64,000 bases of DNA from Pseudeuparius sepicola (Eukaryota; Arthropoda; Insecta; Coleoptera; Anthribidae). Of the stretch, positions 35,245-47,339 are shown one piece after another. The stretch covers positions 22,362,501-22,426,500 of the forward strand of contig OY987301.1 of assembly GCA_963920635.1 (NCBI GenBank). The letters run 5' to 3'. How positions within the stretch are numbered: the stretch's first letter is position 1; each line of letters opens with the position of its first letter. The notes below the pieces were generated by a model, which saw only the letters and a list, made by a program, of their open reading frames with translations, had not been told where the DNA came from and did no database searches. A program made the translations under genes and the position numbers.

Positions 35245-37154
35245 GAGGCCCTGTATGACACAAAAAGTGACAGTTATTCGTTTTAACAGAGGTTGGACAA
35301 CAGATTTTGGCAGATCTAGTAACATTGTTTTTATTATATTCTTATCTTGGCAGGTGCCAGTTTGTCAACAAAACTGTCGACAAATTATTGAGCGTGCTCA
35401 TTTTCTTTTGCAAAAAGGAATGTTAACAGTTAAAAGTGACATCTTGTGTAATAAGAAACTGCAAGAATTCTGAGCAGGACGAATTTTTCATAACACCCTT
35501 TCCAAAAAGCGCAGAAGAACGAGCACGATGGTGCAAATGAAATACCCTAACATGAAAGTTGGAAAGTAAGTATCTCTAGTTTTTTATTTTTTGTTTGATC
35601 TGTGATTTTAATTTGCAGAATAATTTTCTTAATCTGCATCAGCAACATAACATAAGATACCTAAATTAATACGTATTAAATATTAGTACCTACCTATTTA
35701 TTTTCAATAAAAGTCCATAAGGTTCTACAAACCCCCTATTAGAATTATTATGAAAATTTCCCAATGTTAAAGAGATAAAATTAAAATTTTTGCCCTTCAA
35801 GGAGGTAAAACCTGTTAGGTATATTTACACTGGACCGGGCTAGGCATTTTTCGTTTCATGGAATAATAAAAATGTAAGTATATGTGTTAGAGAGAGGCAG
35901 TTTTGAAGGTGCTTTATTTTGCACCAAGACCAACAAAATCGGACAAAAAAGAAGTTAACACGGGTGGGAATATAAAGAACCCTTTTGTGTAGTCAGTTAA
36001 ATGTGTGAGCTTATATTCCATTACAAATTTCTTGCTGATAAAAAAATAGCATTTGATGGCAGCGTTTTATTATGTTTAGGTAGCTTAAATTTATAGTTCT
36101 TTAACTTTCAGAGGTTCACTTCTCCGACATGGATTTTGAGTGTCAGGTTGTGCTGAAGAAAGGATCATCTCCTGCAACGTTTGATGAACGTGACTTTAGC
36201 AAGAAAGAACCATTATTAAATATGTATAAATTTCTGAGAACTTGTACTAGTTTGATTTTTCCTATTTACTTACAATATATCTTTAAAAACAAAAATACTG
36301 TTGTCTTCTTTATTGAAATGTAGATGATCTCTCTTGCATTAAAAAGTTATTAACTTTTATTTTACCAAAAAAAGAATGAGAGACTAATATATCGATATTA
36401 AATACCTAGGTACTCATTTTTTATTCAGCCTAATTCCTTATTATTATTGGTTGATTCATATTACCAAAACAAACTTTCCAACTTTTTGTTCCGTACAAAT
36501 TTCAGTATTAATTGTCTTAAAATTATGATGGTATGTATAAGAAGAGAGTTTGAAGAAACGAAACCATACAGTAAAACCATTTAAAAGACCTTTTTTATTT
36601 GTAAATGAACGGAATAATTATTATTGCAGCTATGATTCCTATTGAAGAAATATTCGAAAGTTTGATTAGTTGGTATGCTAGAGCCTTGTTTAATTTTATG
36701 TACATACCTATCTACATATACCACCCTCCTACAAAAATTTAATAAATGTTTTTATCCTGATATCCTAAAATTTCTGTTTTCTTGGAACAAATTATATGTT
36801 TCTTCACTTTTCCATTCAAACTTCAATAATATTATTAGTTAAGCTTTGCAAATAACATACTACTACCTAACCTATTTACCTATTTATTGGTTTTATCTAT
36901 ATTTTTATACATTTTAAACTGTGCCCTCATCTACTTACGCTTATGGCAGTTAACTGTCGTTAGCTTAACCTTAAAATCCAAGTTTGATACATCGTGCTGC
37001 TAGGGGAATGTTAGAAAGAGCGAAAAAATATATGTCTGTTGCACAAAATGAATTTCATAGGGAAAATAAGACCCTCGCCAGAGAGAGAGATCCGATCGTT
37101 GTCCAACCTCTGTTAAAAGGAATAACTGTCACTTTTTGTGTCATACAGGGCCTC
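35245..37154. mobile_element. 1.9-kb TA-flanked element with about 60-bp inverted ends
   Basis: The left end GAGGCCCTGTATGACACAAA at 35245 mirrors the right end TTTGTGTCATACAGGGCCTC finishing at 37154. Arms continue through AGTGACAGTTATTC and AACAGAGGTTGGACAAC with one or two mismatches. TA lies on both sides (35243-44 and 37155-56). The 1.8-kb interior has only short frames (for example 35255-35473 and 36129-36323) that match no transposase I know. A splice-like acceptor at 36112 is followed by a short open stretch. It is non-autonomous or of an unrecognised type. Confidence 0.75.
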
Positions 37155-37349
37155 TAATCTAGACAACCGATGTCATATATATGCAGGCACATAATTCCCT
37201 TCATATCTTCAAAATGATTTAGCTAGTTGAAAAATGTAAATATAAGATTTATCATCAGGCACACATCGCAAACCCAATTTGTGTGTCCGACATAAACAGT
37301 TGTTACTGTTAGAGACGTTTATTTGACTAATAATCAAATCGATTTTCCC

Positions 37350-37680
37350 ACAGGTAAAAAGCAGGCGCTGTACCGAACTGCTGCCGACCGGTCTCGCTTG
37401 ACCGCTCGACCGTGTTTCCTCCTATCAATATACGAAATAACAGTTTTATTGCATTTCGAATAAGCCAACCCAATCGTCATATCAATATTGCAACACGTAA
37501 ACTGTGTTGCGTTGAGTCACTCGCCCGACCAGGATCTAGGTTTCTCCTTTATCAAGCACATCGGATCAGTCTATCACTGTCTGACCGCTTAATGCAAGTT
37601 CAGGGCTTAACACCTTATTACCGAAGTCTACGCAATACTATCCGTAGAGTTTGTTATTACCACATATTATGACAAGCTGC
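37350..37680. other. GC-richer intronic segment
   Basis: More GC-rich than its surroundings and open for 86 codons on the + strand from 37412, but without a recognisable domain. Possible regulatory element or decayed coding sequence. The evidence is composition only. Confidence 0.25.
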
Positions 37681-37689
37681 TTAGGTATT

Positions 37690-39150
37690 TATAACTTGAA
37701 TCCAACGTCCAAATGCCAACGGATTAGCATTTTAGATTCAGTGATTTTGCTTTACTAAGAATATCTTTGTTATTTTATTTTCGAAAGAAACATGTAAATA
37801 AACAGGAAAGCACCAGTTATACGTTTACGAAATAGGATTTTACGATTTTTTAAAAACGTATATATTTTACAGAGTACATACCTATCTATACTTCAAAATA
37901 CCTATAATTTAGTCATCCAAACTTGAGACAGATCAGATACCTACTCTAAATAGGGTACGGTAACATTAACATTAACTGGAATAAATTTTCTTAAAAAAAT
38001 CTAGAAACGTCGATTTTTATTTTTAATCGGAAATCGGACACATTTTGGTAGGTGCCTTACCTTTCTTGAAATATTAGTATGTCCAGGATAAAGCCTGTCC
38101 AGTTAAAGTTAACACCATAACACAATAAAAATGCAAAGCTGAATATAGATATGGATTGTACGAAAGCAAAACAGCACTCAAGTTTATTCAGCAGTTTTAT
38201 TAGAGTTCATCGTTCGTCCCTATAAAATTGATGTAATAATAATAATATGGTCGGTTGATTTTCCGTTTTCTTCCACCCTTTTCCCGATTTGTTCTGGTAT
38301 ATGTTTCAGGCCACTTGTCCTGACGATACTTATAATGAATCCATAATTTTCTGTTTCCAGAACTTTTTAAATACTTTTTTTGCTGTAGCTTATGCTAACT
38401 TTCGTCGATTGTTTGAAGTTGTAAAGGCTTCGCTCGTAAGTTAAAGTTAAATTGTTATTTTCAATTTATATCAAGCCGAACGGTTTTCCTTTCATTTTTT
38501 CATTTTTGTTAAAAAATTGAAAATATTTTGTTTTGATTTCTCAATTCTCTGGTAGGTATACCTATATAAATTTGGTTCGTAAAATATTTGAACTTCTTTG
38601 TGAATAAATTTATTTTTTATAAGATTTATTTTAAATCGGTACGTGCTTTGTGATAAAAACGGCATTTCTACCTTTAGTTAACTTTGAACCATCGCTATGA
38701 AAAATATCTTTAACAAAGTTGAGATAATACATTATATAATTATATTGTAATTTAATTTTATTAATTAAAATCATTATTATTGTTTATATTCTCTATATGG
38801 AAAAAGTAAAGTTTTTCTTCGTGCTGGTCTAGAAAAGTTTCCACTTTCAAAGGTTTATCAAAGCTAATTTACATTGTCTAATTTTTTATGAGTTTCCGTG
38901 TAAGCAAAACCTTGCTTACCCATCCGCCGAAATTTTTCTCTAATTTTTTTAAAATTTACCAACATTTATTTCATACACAGCGGATAGAATAGCGTAAACT
39001 CGGACTCAAGCTACTATACTAGTTGATGATTTACCATTTTCTACTCGGTTGCTGGCAGGGCGCCAGTGCCGTGTTTTCATAGAGGGGGGATTTTGAGGGG
39101 ATGAATTATAGAAAAATCTCGGCGCTAGGAAAAACATTTATTAAGAAAAG
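37690..39150. other. Gene-free stretch
   Basis: AT-rich intronic DNA with no recognised exon, RNA gene or repeat end. Confidence 0.35.
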
Positions 39151-39199
39151 TGGTTCAGAATGACCATCTCTATTACCCAAAAAACGGATGCTAGTTATT

Positions 39200-39805
39200 T
39201 CAGACTCACCCCGTGTAGACCATTAGATAGTGACAGATTTAGGTGCCCCATTTTCGCATACAAGCCTCGCAGAGGGTTGAAAAGTACATCGATGCTGAGT
39301 AGCATGAAAGGAAATTTACGAGTGGCCCCTGGGGATAACATAAGGAAAATTCGATTTTCCTTAACAGAAATAAAAGGTGTCTGTTGCCCATATTTTCACG
39401 CAAGCCGTGTTCACTAAATGATTAATTAATAGAACCTGGCTTCGGAAAACCAAAGGCTTGAGTGTTGCAGGTGGCTAAAGGGTGGAAATAAGGGCGTAAT
39501 CTAGTAAGGAAAAAAAAGGAGATTTTGACCCATTTTTCCACACAAGCCCATCAAAAGTGGGTATGGAAAGTGTAGATACATCGTCACTTGCCCGAAAAAC
39601 ATAAAAAAATATATTATAAAATAATTAACATGTTATAGGGACATGTTACACCTATAGGAAAATCGAATTTTCCATGTTATCTCCAGGGCCACTCGTAAAT
39701 TTCCCTTCATTCTACTCAACATCGATGTACTTTTCAACCCTCTTCGAGGCTCGTATGCGAAAATGGGGCACCTAAATCTGTCACTATCAAACGGTCTATT
39801 AGAGG
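39200..39805. mobile_element. Fold-back element with about 150-bp arms
   Basis: The left arm (about 39218-39362: ATAGTGACAGATTTAGGTGC, CCCATTTTCGCATAC, AAAAGTACATCGATG, TTTACGAGTGGCC, GGAAAATTCGATTTTCC) is mirrored at 39655-39797 with about 10% differences. The spacer of about 290 bp is non-coding. Exact termini and target duplication could not be fixed. Confidence 0.7.
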
Positions 39806-39863
39806 TAGCAAGAGTCTCTGGAAAATAAAGATACCTATCCTATGTCTTCTTCAGGAATAAATA

Positions 39864-40044
39864 CGGTCAAACTCGGCTATAACGACCACGCGGTTTAAAG
39901 AATCCTTGGTTATAATGAACGAATTTGAAATAGGTACCCATCCAATTTTTACAAGATATTTTTGTCGGCCTTTTAGAACGAACGCTCACATATTGCCAGC
40001 CAATTTAACGATTTTTAGAGGTTCGTTATAACGGAGTTCGACTG
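39864..40044. mobile_element. 181-bp pogo/Tigger-type MITE
   Basis: The ends CGGTCAAACTCGGCTATAAC (39864) and GTTATAACGGAGTTCGACTG (ending 40044) are imperfect inverted repeats flanked by TA at 39862-63 and 40045-46. The CAGTCGAACTC...TTATAACGA terminus is the type found in pogo/Tigger-derived miniature elements. It is non-coding. Confidence 0.7.
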
Positions 40045-40092
40045 TAATAATTATTGTTTTACAGTGAGACTGGAATTTTTGCAGAAAATATT

Positions 40093-41076
40093 GAAAGTGT
40101 TTCTAAATTATCGTGCCAACGTAATATGACAGGTAGAAAATTTTATTTTGAACATAAAGTTTCCTATAAACATGGGTCCGAAAATGCATAATAAAAAACT
40201 TACAGGGTGATAAAGGTATAGCAATAACTTCTACAGAAGTTATCCAATTTAAATGAAAAGTAGTACAGGCCTGAAGTGCAACAATTTCGTGTAAAAACAA
40301 TTTATTCCCATCACCCATGCCCATAGTCATGGTTATCTTTTTGGCCCTACAGGTTCATAACTTTAGTGCATCTTTTTATTTTGCAACAAAAATATACTTT
40401 TGTTCCATTATAACGATAAAATCAACCGCTCGCATTGAAATCTTCAAAATGTGCCCCAAAACACCTGTAACTCTATAATTCGAAAAATACAATTTTCAAC
40501 TACCGCTTTCAAATTTTACAGAAAAATTGCACCATTTAAAGTGACAAATTTTGTATGAACAATGTACAAAAAAATTTCTCTTTCAAAATGGAACGGATTT
40601 AACTCGAAAAAATTTTGACACCGTATTTAAAGAAAACCAGTGATGTTTTACCCAATACCCATTTTGCATTTTTTTTCTTAATTTTGATCGAACAATTCAT
40701 CTGTAACATTTAGGTTGGTGAAAATTTTATTTTTCGAATTTTGGGGTTAACAGGTATTTTGGGTACAAGTAGGTATAGAAAAGAAAAAACGAAAAGATGC
40801 ACTAAAATGATGAACCTGCAAGACAAAAAAAAATTACGAGTATAAAACGATGGGAATGAAATGTTTTTACACGACATTTTTTGCATTTCAGTGACTAAAG
40901 GACTGCACCAAGTTTAATTTAAATTGCATAACTTCTGTTATTGCGAAAATATATATTCAAACTGTATATTATCACCCTGTAACTTTCTTATTATACATTT
41001 TCGGACCCATACTTCTTGTCCAAAATAATGTACTTGTCATATCACGTTGGCATTATAATTTTTAGAAACATCCTGT
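40093..41076. mobile_element. About 1-kb inverted-repeat MITE
   Basis: The left arm (about 40093-40310: GTGTTTCTAAATTATCGTGC, CAACGTAATATGACA, GGGTCCGAAAATGCATAATA, ACAGGGTGATAA, TCGTGTAAAAACA) is mirrored on the right (about 40850-41076), which ends AGAAACATCCTGTA. The left terminus has lost the ACAGGAT end. Inner segments are also mirrored (GTGCATCTTTTTATTTTGC against GAAAAGATGCACTAAAATG). Related sequence occurs at 6884-6915 and 51270-51430. No transposase. Confidence 0.7.
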
Positions 41077-41079
41077 ATG

Positions 41080-41120
41080 TAGAGCTTCACATGCATCAAA
41101 AGAAGCTTCACATGCATCAA
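41080..41120. repeat. Two-copy tandem repeat, 20-bp unit
   Basis: AGCTTCACATGCATCAAAA occurs twice in a row at 41084 and 41104, immediately beside the inner flank of the MITE ending at about 41076. Confidence 0.7.
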
Positions 41121-41124
41121 AACA

Positions 41125-42085
41125 ATGATGTATCTATTTGTTTTGTCTATATATAATAACTATATTATTTTTTTATTTTTCGGAATCCTAAAATTGCATT
41201 AAAAGATTAATGAAAATCAAACATACCATTTTGAAAACGTAGGCATTTTCAACCTTATAATGAATCATAATTTTTACTTCGGCGATATTAAGGCCAAAAG
41301 TGTTTTAGTTCTGCCCTTAGACTTCTGAATTTTTTTTGTTATTTATTCTATACCGATGCTTATATTGTAAGGTATAAGCACAGCTTACGGTAAGCTGTGG
41401 TATAAGGAAGCAAAATTTGCTACACTTTACTTACGTTCACAAGGTTCTTCCATTAACAAGAGATAAGCTAAAGAGCGCATGTTGTGTTCAGCCGCCTGTA
41501 CAATCCGCATTATATTATTGCTTTCCCCTTTTACATCGACGATGATCCAATATCGTATAAAAGTAAGCCCATCGGGCTTTCACTTTTGCTGCATGCGTTC
41601 GCGTTGCATCCTACTCAATTACGTAATTGCAGTAGTTGCAGGTAATATTGTTTTATTGCTAGTAACAAGATATAATGTCCATTGTGTTTGTTCTCTAAAA
41701 TCAAAATCCGTGTTAGATGTAGCAACGGCTTATTCAAATTTTCTGATTCTAATTAGGTAAAGTGTTTGAGAAGGAGTGTCTCGGCATCTTTCAGTTACAT
41801 ACATTATGCAATGCCTTGTTTATTCGGTCAAAAGGTTTATTATTTAATTATGATTTCATCTAAGAATATTAATATATATTTTGGGTTCCTAAGTATCTAT
41901 ACGTACGTGTTGAAAATTTAATTTAAAAAACGTTGGGACTACAGGCAATAAAAAAACTCTCAAAAATCAAAAAATGTCTAGTCTGAATAAAATAGGGACG
42001 AAAAATGCCCTTTGCTTGCAAGCCTTTTTGAAGATATAACATTTGCCTTACGCTTCACCATGTCCTACAATTTTCTAGTGACACC
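41125..42085. other. Gene-free stretch
   Basis: AT-rich intronic sequence. A small near-palindrome (GCACAGCTTACGGTAAGCTGTG at 41379-41400) is present. No exon was recognised. Confidence 0.3.
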
Positions 42086-42091
42086 AAAGTA

Positions 42092-42741
42092 CAGGGTGTC
42101 CCATTTTGGGTGTTTTTGGGTGTTTTTCTGAAAAATCTCGGTTATTATTAAAGCTAGAGGGTTGCGGTTTTCACGTCACTGTACTACTTTTTTGAGAGAA
42201 ATTTGGTGGACCAATCAGATTTTAGATAAGTTTTATAGTTTCCGCGCATTGGCGCAGGACTGAAATTTTCGATTTTTTGGAAACCTCTCTCCTGGCTACA
42301 ACTAAATTTAATCAACTATTTTCATAGATTTTTTGGCGTAGAATCGAATGGAATAATTAGTTTTTTGGTAGCGTTAATAGTTTTTGAGATATGAACTATG
42401 GTTTCCATTTAAAAAAATATATAACTTTGGTTCATATCTCAAAAACTATTAACGCTACCAAAAAACTAATTATTCCATTCGATTCTACGCCAAAAAATCT
42501 ATAAAAATAGTTGATTAAATTTGTCGATATATATAAGTTGTAGCCAGGAGAGCGATTTCCGAAAAATCGAAAATTTCAGTCCTGCGCCAATGCGCGAAAA
42601 CTATAAACTAAAATCTGATTGGTCCACCAAATTCCTCTCAAAAAAGTAGTACAGTGACGTGAAAACCGCAACCCTCTAGCTTTAATAATAACCGAGATTT
42701 TTGAGAAAAACACCCAAAAACACCCAAAATGGGACACCCTG
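42092..42741. mobile_element. 650-bp near-perfect fold-back MITE
   Basis: CAGGGTGTCCCATTTTGGG at 42092 mirrors CCCAAAATGGGACACCCTG ending at 42741, with TA on both sides (42090-91, 42742-43). The two arms, about 308 bp each, pair almost completely up to a loop of about 34 bases near 42400-42433. By eye only a few mismatches and small indels separate them. It shares its outer decamer CAGGGTGTCC with the mariner-like transposon at 48339, so it may use the same transposase. It is non-coding, but transcription would give a long hairpin RNA. Confidence 0.9.
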
Positions 42742-42755
42742 TACAGGCATAATAT

Positions 42756-42805
42756 GTGGACTTTATTAAATATTTACCAAACTAGTTCAAATAAATATAT
42801 CAAAT
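42756..42805. repeat. Fragment related to the 20.6-kb repeat
   Basis: ATATGTGGACTTTATTAAAT, ATTTACCAAACTAGTT and an AATAAATAT block match the reverse complement of about 20580-20635. It directly adjoins the 650-bp fold-back, which probably inserted beside or into it. Confidence 0.45.
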
Positions 42806-42809
42806 ATGT

Positions 42810-43240
42810 ATCAAAACGAATGAAAGTATAGATATAGTTACCGACATTAATGTAATGAATATTTTTGGGTAAGCTATAGTGATACATTAGTAAGTACCTA
42901 CATATAAGGTAGTATCAAAAATGGGGCAAAAACAACAAAATGGAAATAAATAATACTCTTTTTATCCCCAAAATAATGAACCATAAATATGAAACTTTTC
43001 AATCACTCTTCTAATATCTATTATAATATTGGCACAATTACCTAGGTATACCTAATAATTGAAATATCAGATCTTCAAATAAAGACATATACATATACGT
43101 ACACATACAATTAAATTTGTCAAATTTTTTTGTTAGAAAAATTCCCTTATAAAGTGAAACAATAATTATTAATATTTTAGAACTTTTTTAATTTTAAAAA
43201 TTTATGTTTACCTATATAGATGTGGCGATATTCGGAGCAT
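42810..43240. other. Gene-free stretch
   Basis: AT-rich intronic sequence with nothing recognised. Confidence 0.35.
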
Positions 43241-43244
43241 TGCT

Positions 43245-43585
43245 AAACTATTTAGACTGATCGACCTTCGTTCGAATCGAGGTCGAAGCAGACTGTGTGC
43301 ACATGTCTAGAAGAACACCGTTGATGGCCAAGAGCGCTGGACAAATTATGAATTCACGGTATTGCTCCTTAAGATAGCTTTATCTGTGTGCTTTACTAAT
43401 CATTCAACACTCACTGAGATTACTGCGGATTCCTATAGGGTTTTCCGTAGTACTTCAGCAACTGCTCTCTTAGTTATATCGGGAAAAGTCCCGATTAGAC
43501 CCCATCCCCCGCACAAGCATTCAGTTGCTTCTGGGGTACTCCTAGTTTGGACTATTGTGAGGGTGAAAATTATTATTATTATATT
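43245..43585 (+). repeat. Possible LINE 3' end with (ATT)n tail
   Basis: GC-richer sequence with TCGGGAAAAGTCCCGATTAG, CCCATCCCCCGCACAAGC and GGACTATTGTGAGGGTGAAA, ending in an ATTATTATTATTAT tail at about 43568-43583. The layout resembles the 3' UTR and tail of insect non-LTR retrotransposons. No reverse transcriptase remains, so the call is tentative. Confidence 0.4.
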
Positions 43586-43619
43586 AGAATAACGGTTACC
43601 CCCTGATAACTTGCGAGGC

Positions 43620-44620
43620 ATCGATTTTTAAATAACTCCTTCAAGGGCCTTGGGGGGAGCACTTTTGTACTATTGTAATATAACCTTTTTTAACTTATTG
43701 CACTTTTTCGAAATTTTATAAAAACCTGTTGTTATTTTATTTGCGAAAGTGGTTGCCTAGCAACCCTTATTCAGCAAGGACCTTAAAACCATTGCTAAAA
43801 TATATGTAGCAACGCGAAACAATTTTAGTAGGTTGCGCTACGTTTTATAAATTGGTTTTGATCGGAAAGAATACGAATTATGCGAAAGAAAAATTAATAA
43901 TACCTATCAATGTTTCCTCAGTGTCTTGTAGATATGAGTTGCGCGCACCTACAAGAAACAAAATTATCTCATTTTAGCCCAGTTCCTGCAAACTCGTTAG
44001 TCAGATACATGTTTATAACTGACAACTAGATTGGAAACAATACAATTACCTTTTCCAAATTGCGCATAAGCTTCTTGCAATATTTCTAGGACAAGTTTTA
44101 ATTCCAGGGGGTTTTGAAATATCTAAAACGACATAAATTTTGCTACTTACATTTTAAGGTATTGCGACAAATACCCATTGTTGAGAGTGTGCGTTACAAA
44201 AAAGTTTAGAGTATTATTTACACTATAAATGACTTTGTGGCTCGTGTGAATTGTTAGGAAATAGCGATCAGAGATAAAACATGACAAATGTGTGGCATTG
44301 TAGGCATACCTGATTGCATTAAATGAAACGGATAAATTGCAAATGCACACATAAACGCGTGTATATCGTTTATCTATAACACGAACATAAGCTGTTATGA
44401 AAACGTAAAGTTTTTCTGGAATAACGCAACGACAAGGGAAATCCTTGGTGCCAACTGGTCATTTCTCCATGCAGGAAATAAAAGTAAGACTGAAAAATTC
44501 TGTTTGGCAAGTCAGTTTCAGGAATCCGATCCGGAAATCAGCAATCTCACTTTTAGTAAGATATTCTGTTTCGGATATACTCATAAATCATCCAGGGTGA
44601 TTCATAAACAAGTACATACA
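43620..44620. other. Gene-free stretch
   Basis: AT-rich intronic sequence. TCCAGGGTGATTCATAAACA at 44591 resembles an ACAGGGTGATTC-type MITE end without a partner. No exon was recognised. Confidence 0.3.
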
Positions 44621-44630
44621 ACCCCTAGTA

Positions 44631-44863
44631 GCACAGAGAAGACCAGCACACAGAGACTCCATCTTGTCAAATATGTAAAATATGTAATTTTTCACACACC
44701 CAATAAGATCGTTCAGATAAACTATGAAGTAGACTGCGTCCTTCACTTATTATAGATTAATTTAAAACTGAGAAAGAAGATCGACAGTGAGCTACAATGG
44801 ATCAATTACCTTTTAAAGTTGACAAGATGAACTCTCTGTTCTGTATTCTGGTCTTCTCTGTGC
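44631..44863. mobile_element. 233-bp MITE
   Basis: The left end GCACAGAGAAGACCAG at 44631 mirrors CTGGTCTTCTCTGTGC ending at 44863. Inward, GACTCCATCTTGTCAA pairs imperfectly with TTGACAAGATGAACTC. The flanks read TAGTA on both sides, so the target duplication is TA or TAGTA. A second copy lacking one end lies at 50727-50912. Confidence 0.8.
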
Positions 44864-45394
44864 TAGTAGTAATACGCTAAGCAAAAATAAATGATTTGTG
44901 TTTTTGTGCTTTGTGCAATAATCAAAATTAAGGGCTCAATTTTTATTCTCTCCACCTAAAATGTAATGGCCAGTGTCCAGGCTCTGCTAAAAAATGTAGG
45001 GAAAATGTGCCTAAAATGGGATACTGGGATAAAATGGGATAGCGAATTTTTGAGATGAAAACATTGCGCGCCATCTATCCGTTAATGGCCAAATTTGTTG
45101 CCCTGTTCGAGGTCACTTAGTCACGTGTTGTCCGGCCTGATCGAAGCTGCCTGGCGAATTTCTGGTAAGTTTTTTGTTTTTTTAAGAGTTTAATGTAATA
45201 TTTTACTCTAATATTTATAACTGCTACAATCTAGTTAATTCACTAAACACGGTGATCATTTTTTTGGGTGCTTTTTAACCCTTTTTTAATAGTATGGACA
45301 CAGTTTCACGCTGATATATATTTGTAGGTTAGAGTTATGATTTTTTAAGTTATATACTTGACTGTTCTTTAAAATGGGATAGTAGCGCTGTGTT

Positions 45395-45416
45395 TAAAAT
45401 GGGATATCCCATTTTA
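45395..45416. promoter_or_regulatory. 22-bp perfect palindrome in transposon 5' region
   Basis: Two head-to-head copies of TAAAATGGGAT meet at the central AT. The half-site is the same motif that recurs in the transposon's terminal and subterminal regions. It lies in a probable 5'-UTR intron (donor GTAAGT at 45165, acceptor ending 45450). A binding site for the element's own transposase is the likely reading, by inference. Confidence 0.5.
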
Positions 45417-45467
45417 TCAGCATATCGTTAAAAATAATTTCTTATTTCAGGTTTAACATTCTACAAA

Positions 45468-47339
45468 ATGTCCAGATATCAAAGAAAATCTTCTCGTCAG
45501 TCATGGAGAACAGATGTCATCTGCAATAGATTTGATCCAGTCGGGCCAGTGTGGATATTTAAAAGCTGCACAACAATGTGGGGTTCCTAAGACTACACTA
45601 GAGCGGCGAGTTAAGGGCAAAAACAAAATCAGGACAGGTGCTCAAAAAGGCTTAGGCAGTCGACTGCCCACTTTTCCTGATCAGTTAGAAAAGCAACTTG
45701 TAAACTACGTCAAAAATATGGAGGCCATGTTATTTGGACTCACGTCAACGTCTGTTAGAGAACTGGCTTTTGAGTTGGCCGAAAGAAACGGTCTGGTGCA
45801 CTTTTTTAGTCAACATAAAAAAGCTGCAGGATGGACTTGGTTAAGGGCATTTATGCAAAGAAATAACCTCTCCCTTAGACTACCTGAAGCCACTTCAGCA
45901 GCAAGGGCAACCGCTTTTAATAAAAATAATGTCAACGAGTTTTTTGACCTGCTAGAGTCTATTCAAGAGCAAAAAAATTTTGGTCCATCACAGATTTATA
46001 ACGTGGATGAAACCGGAATTACAACTGTTCAGGGAAGACAGTCAAAAGTTGTGGCTTTGCGGGGATGAAAACAGGTGGAACCCTAACGTCTGCAGAACAC
46101 GGTACATTGTGTACAGCCGTAGTGTGTATGGGTGGAACAGGTATTTTCATCCCACCTATGATTATATTTCCCCGTGTCCGTTTAAAAAACGAATTTGTAA
46201 ATGGGGCTCCACCAGAAACACTCATTGCATGCGACCCATCTGGTTGGATGAACCTTGAGCTTTTTGAGATGTGGTTTGATCACTTCTTACACTTTTCCCA
46301 CACATCGAAGGAAAATCCCACCTTGCTTATTTTAGATGGACATAAATCCCACACCCAAAATCTTAATGTAATAGACAAGGCAAGAGCAAACGGGGTAACA
46401 ATTGTATGTGTTCCACCGCACTGCACACATCGAATGCAACCGCTCGATGTGTCTTTCATGGGTAGCCTGTCCACATTTTATAGCCAAGAGCAAAGCACTT
46501 ACCTTCGGAATAATCCTGGTCGAGTAATAACCATTTACAACGTTGCAGATATTTTTGGAAAAGCTTATTTAAAAGCAACAACTCCGATTAATGCCATAAG
46601 CGGTTTTAGGAAGACCGGCATATATCCAATGGACCGCAATGTTTTCACAGAGGAAATGTTCGCAGCAGCGTTGCCCACTGATCTACCTCAAAACGCTGTT
46701 ATAGACGTTCCTCAAAATAATGATGATGGTATGCCTGAGCCACAGGAACAAGGAGTTAATAGAGTAAGGGTAATAACCCCACCACCAGGTCCATCCGGTT
46801 TAATTACCTGTTCCAAATTTATAATAGGAACTCCACCATCACCTGCGTCTCTTTCCGAGATACAGAACAAGGGAGAAGAAAATATAGAGTCGCAATATTT
46901 TAGTCCAGAATCGTTAAAACCGTATCCAAAGGCGACCTCTAAAAGATCTAATGTAAAGTCGGGAAAAAGAAAAACAGGAAAAGCAACAATTCTAACTAGC
47001 ACACCTTACAAAGAAGAACTATCTGAAAGGCTGGCAAAGAAAACGAAGATAGAAAAAGGAAAGAGGAACTAGTCATATGATGATAAAGCAAAAAAAGATA
47101 AATTATTGGTGAAGAAAATACCTGGGAAAACACCAAAAAAAGACCACATCTGTCAAGGATACGGATGACAATTCGTCAAGTGGAGAAGATAGTGTTTTTA
47201 TTGCCTCAACGTTTACTCTTCAAGCAAGGAAGATGATGGTTGGATTAGATGTGTTCATTGTTTAAGATGGGTACACGATGCCTGCGCAGGAGCCGAAGAG
47301 GATGAAGAAAATTTCCTGTGTGATATGTGTCGGGATTAG
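45468..47339 (+). pseudogene. Pogo-type transposase with C-terminal PHD finger (frameshifted)
   Basis: The likely original start is ATG 45468, just after an intron acceptor. A one-base change near 45513 shifts the frame to the 45514-46068 segment: a psq-type helix-turn-helix (SSAIDLIQSGQ...QQCGVPKTTLERRV), a CENP-B-like second DNA-binding part (AAGWTWLRAFMQRN) and the first catalytic Asp in YNVDETGI. A shift at an ATGA overlap (46065-46068) leads to 46065-47072, with the second Asp in LLILDGHKSH and the third in HRMQPLDVSF, 36 residues apart. TAG at 47070, a further shift near 47160-47225, then a zinc-binding PHD finger (47232-47339: WIRCVHC, WVHDAC, FLCDMC) and a final TAG. Cut-and-paste transposase; inactive in this copy. 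Confidence 0.9.
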
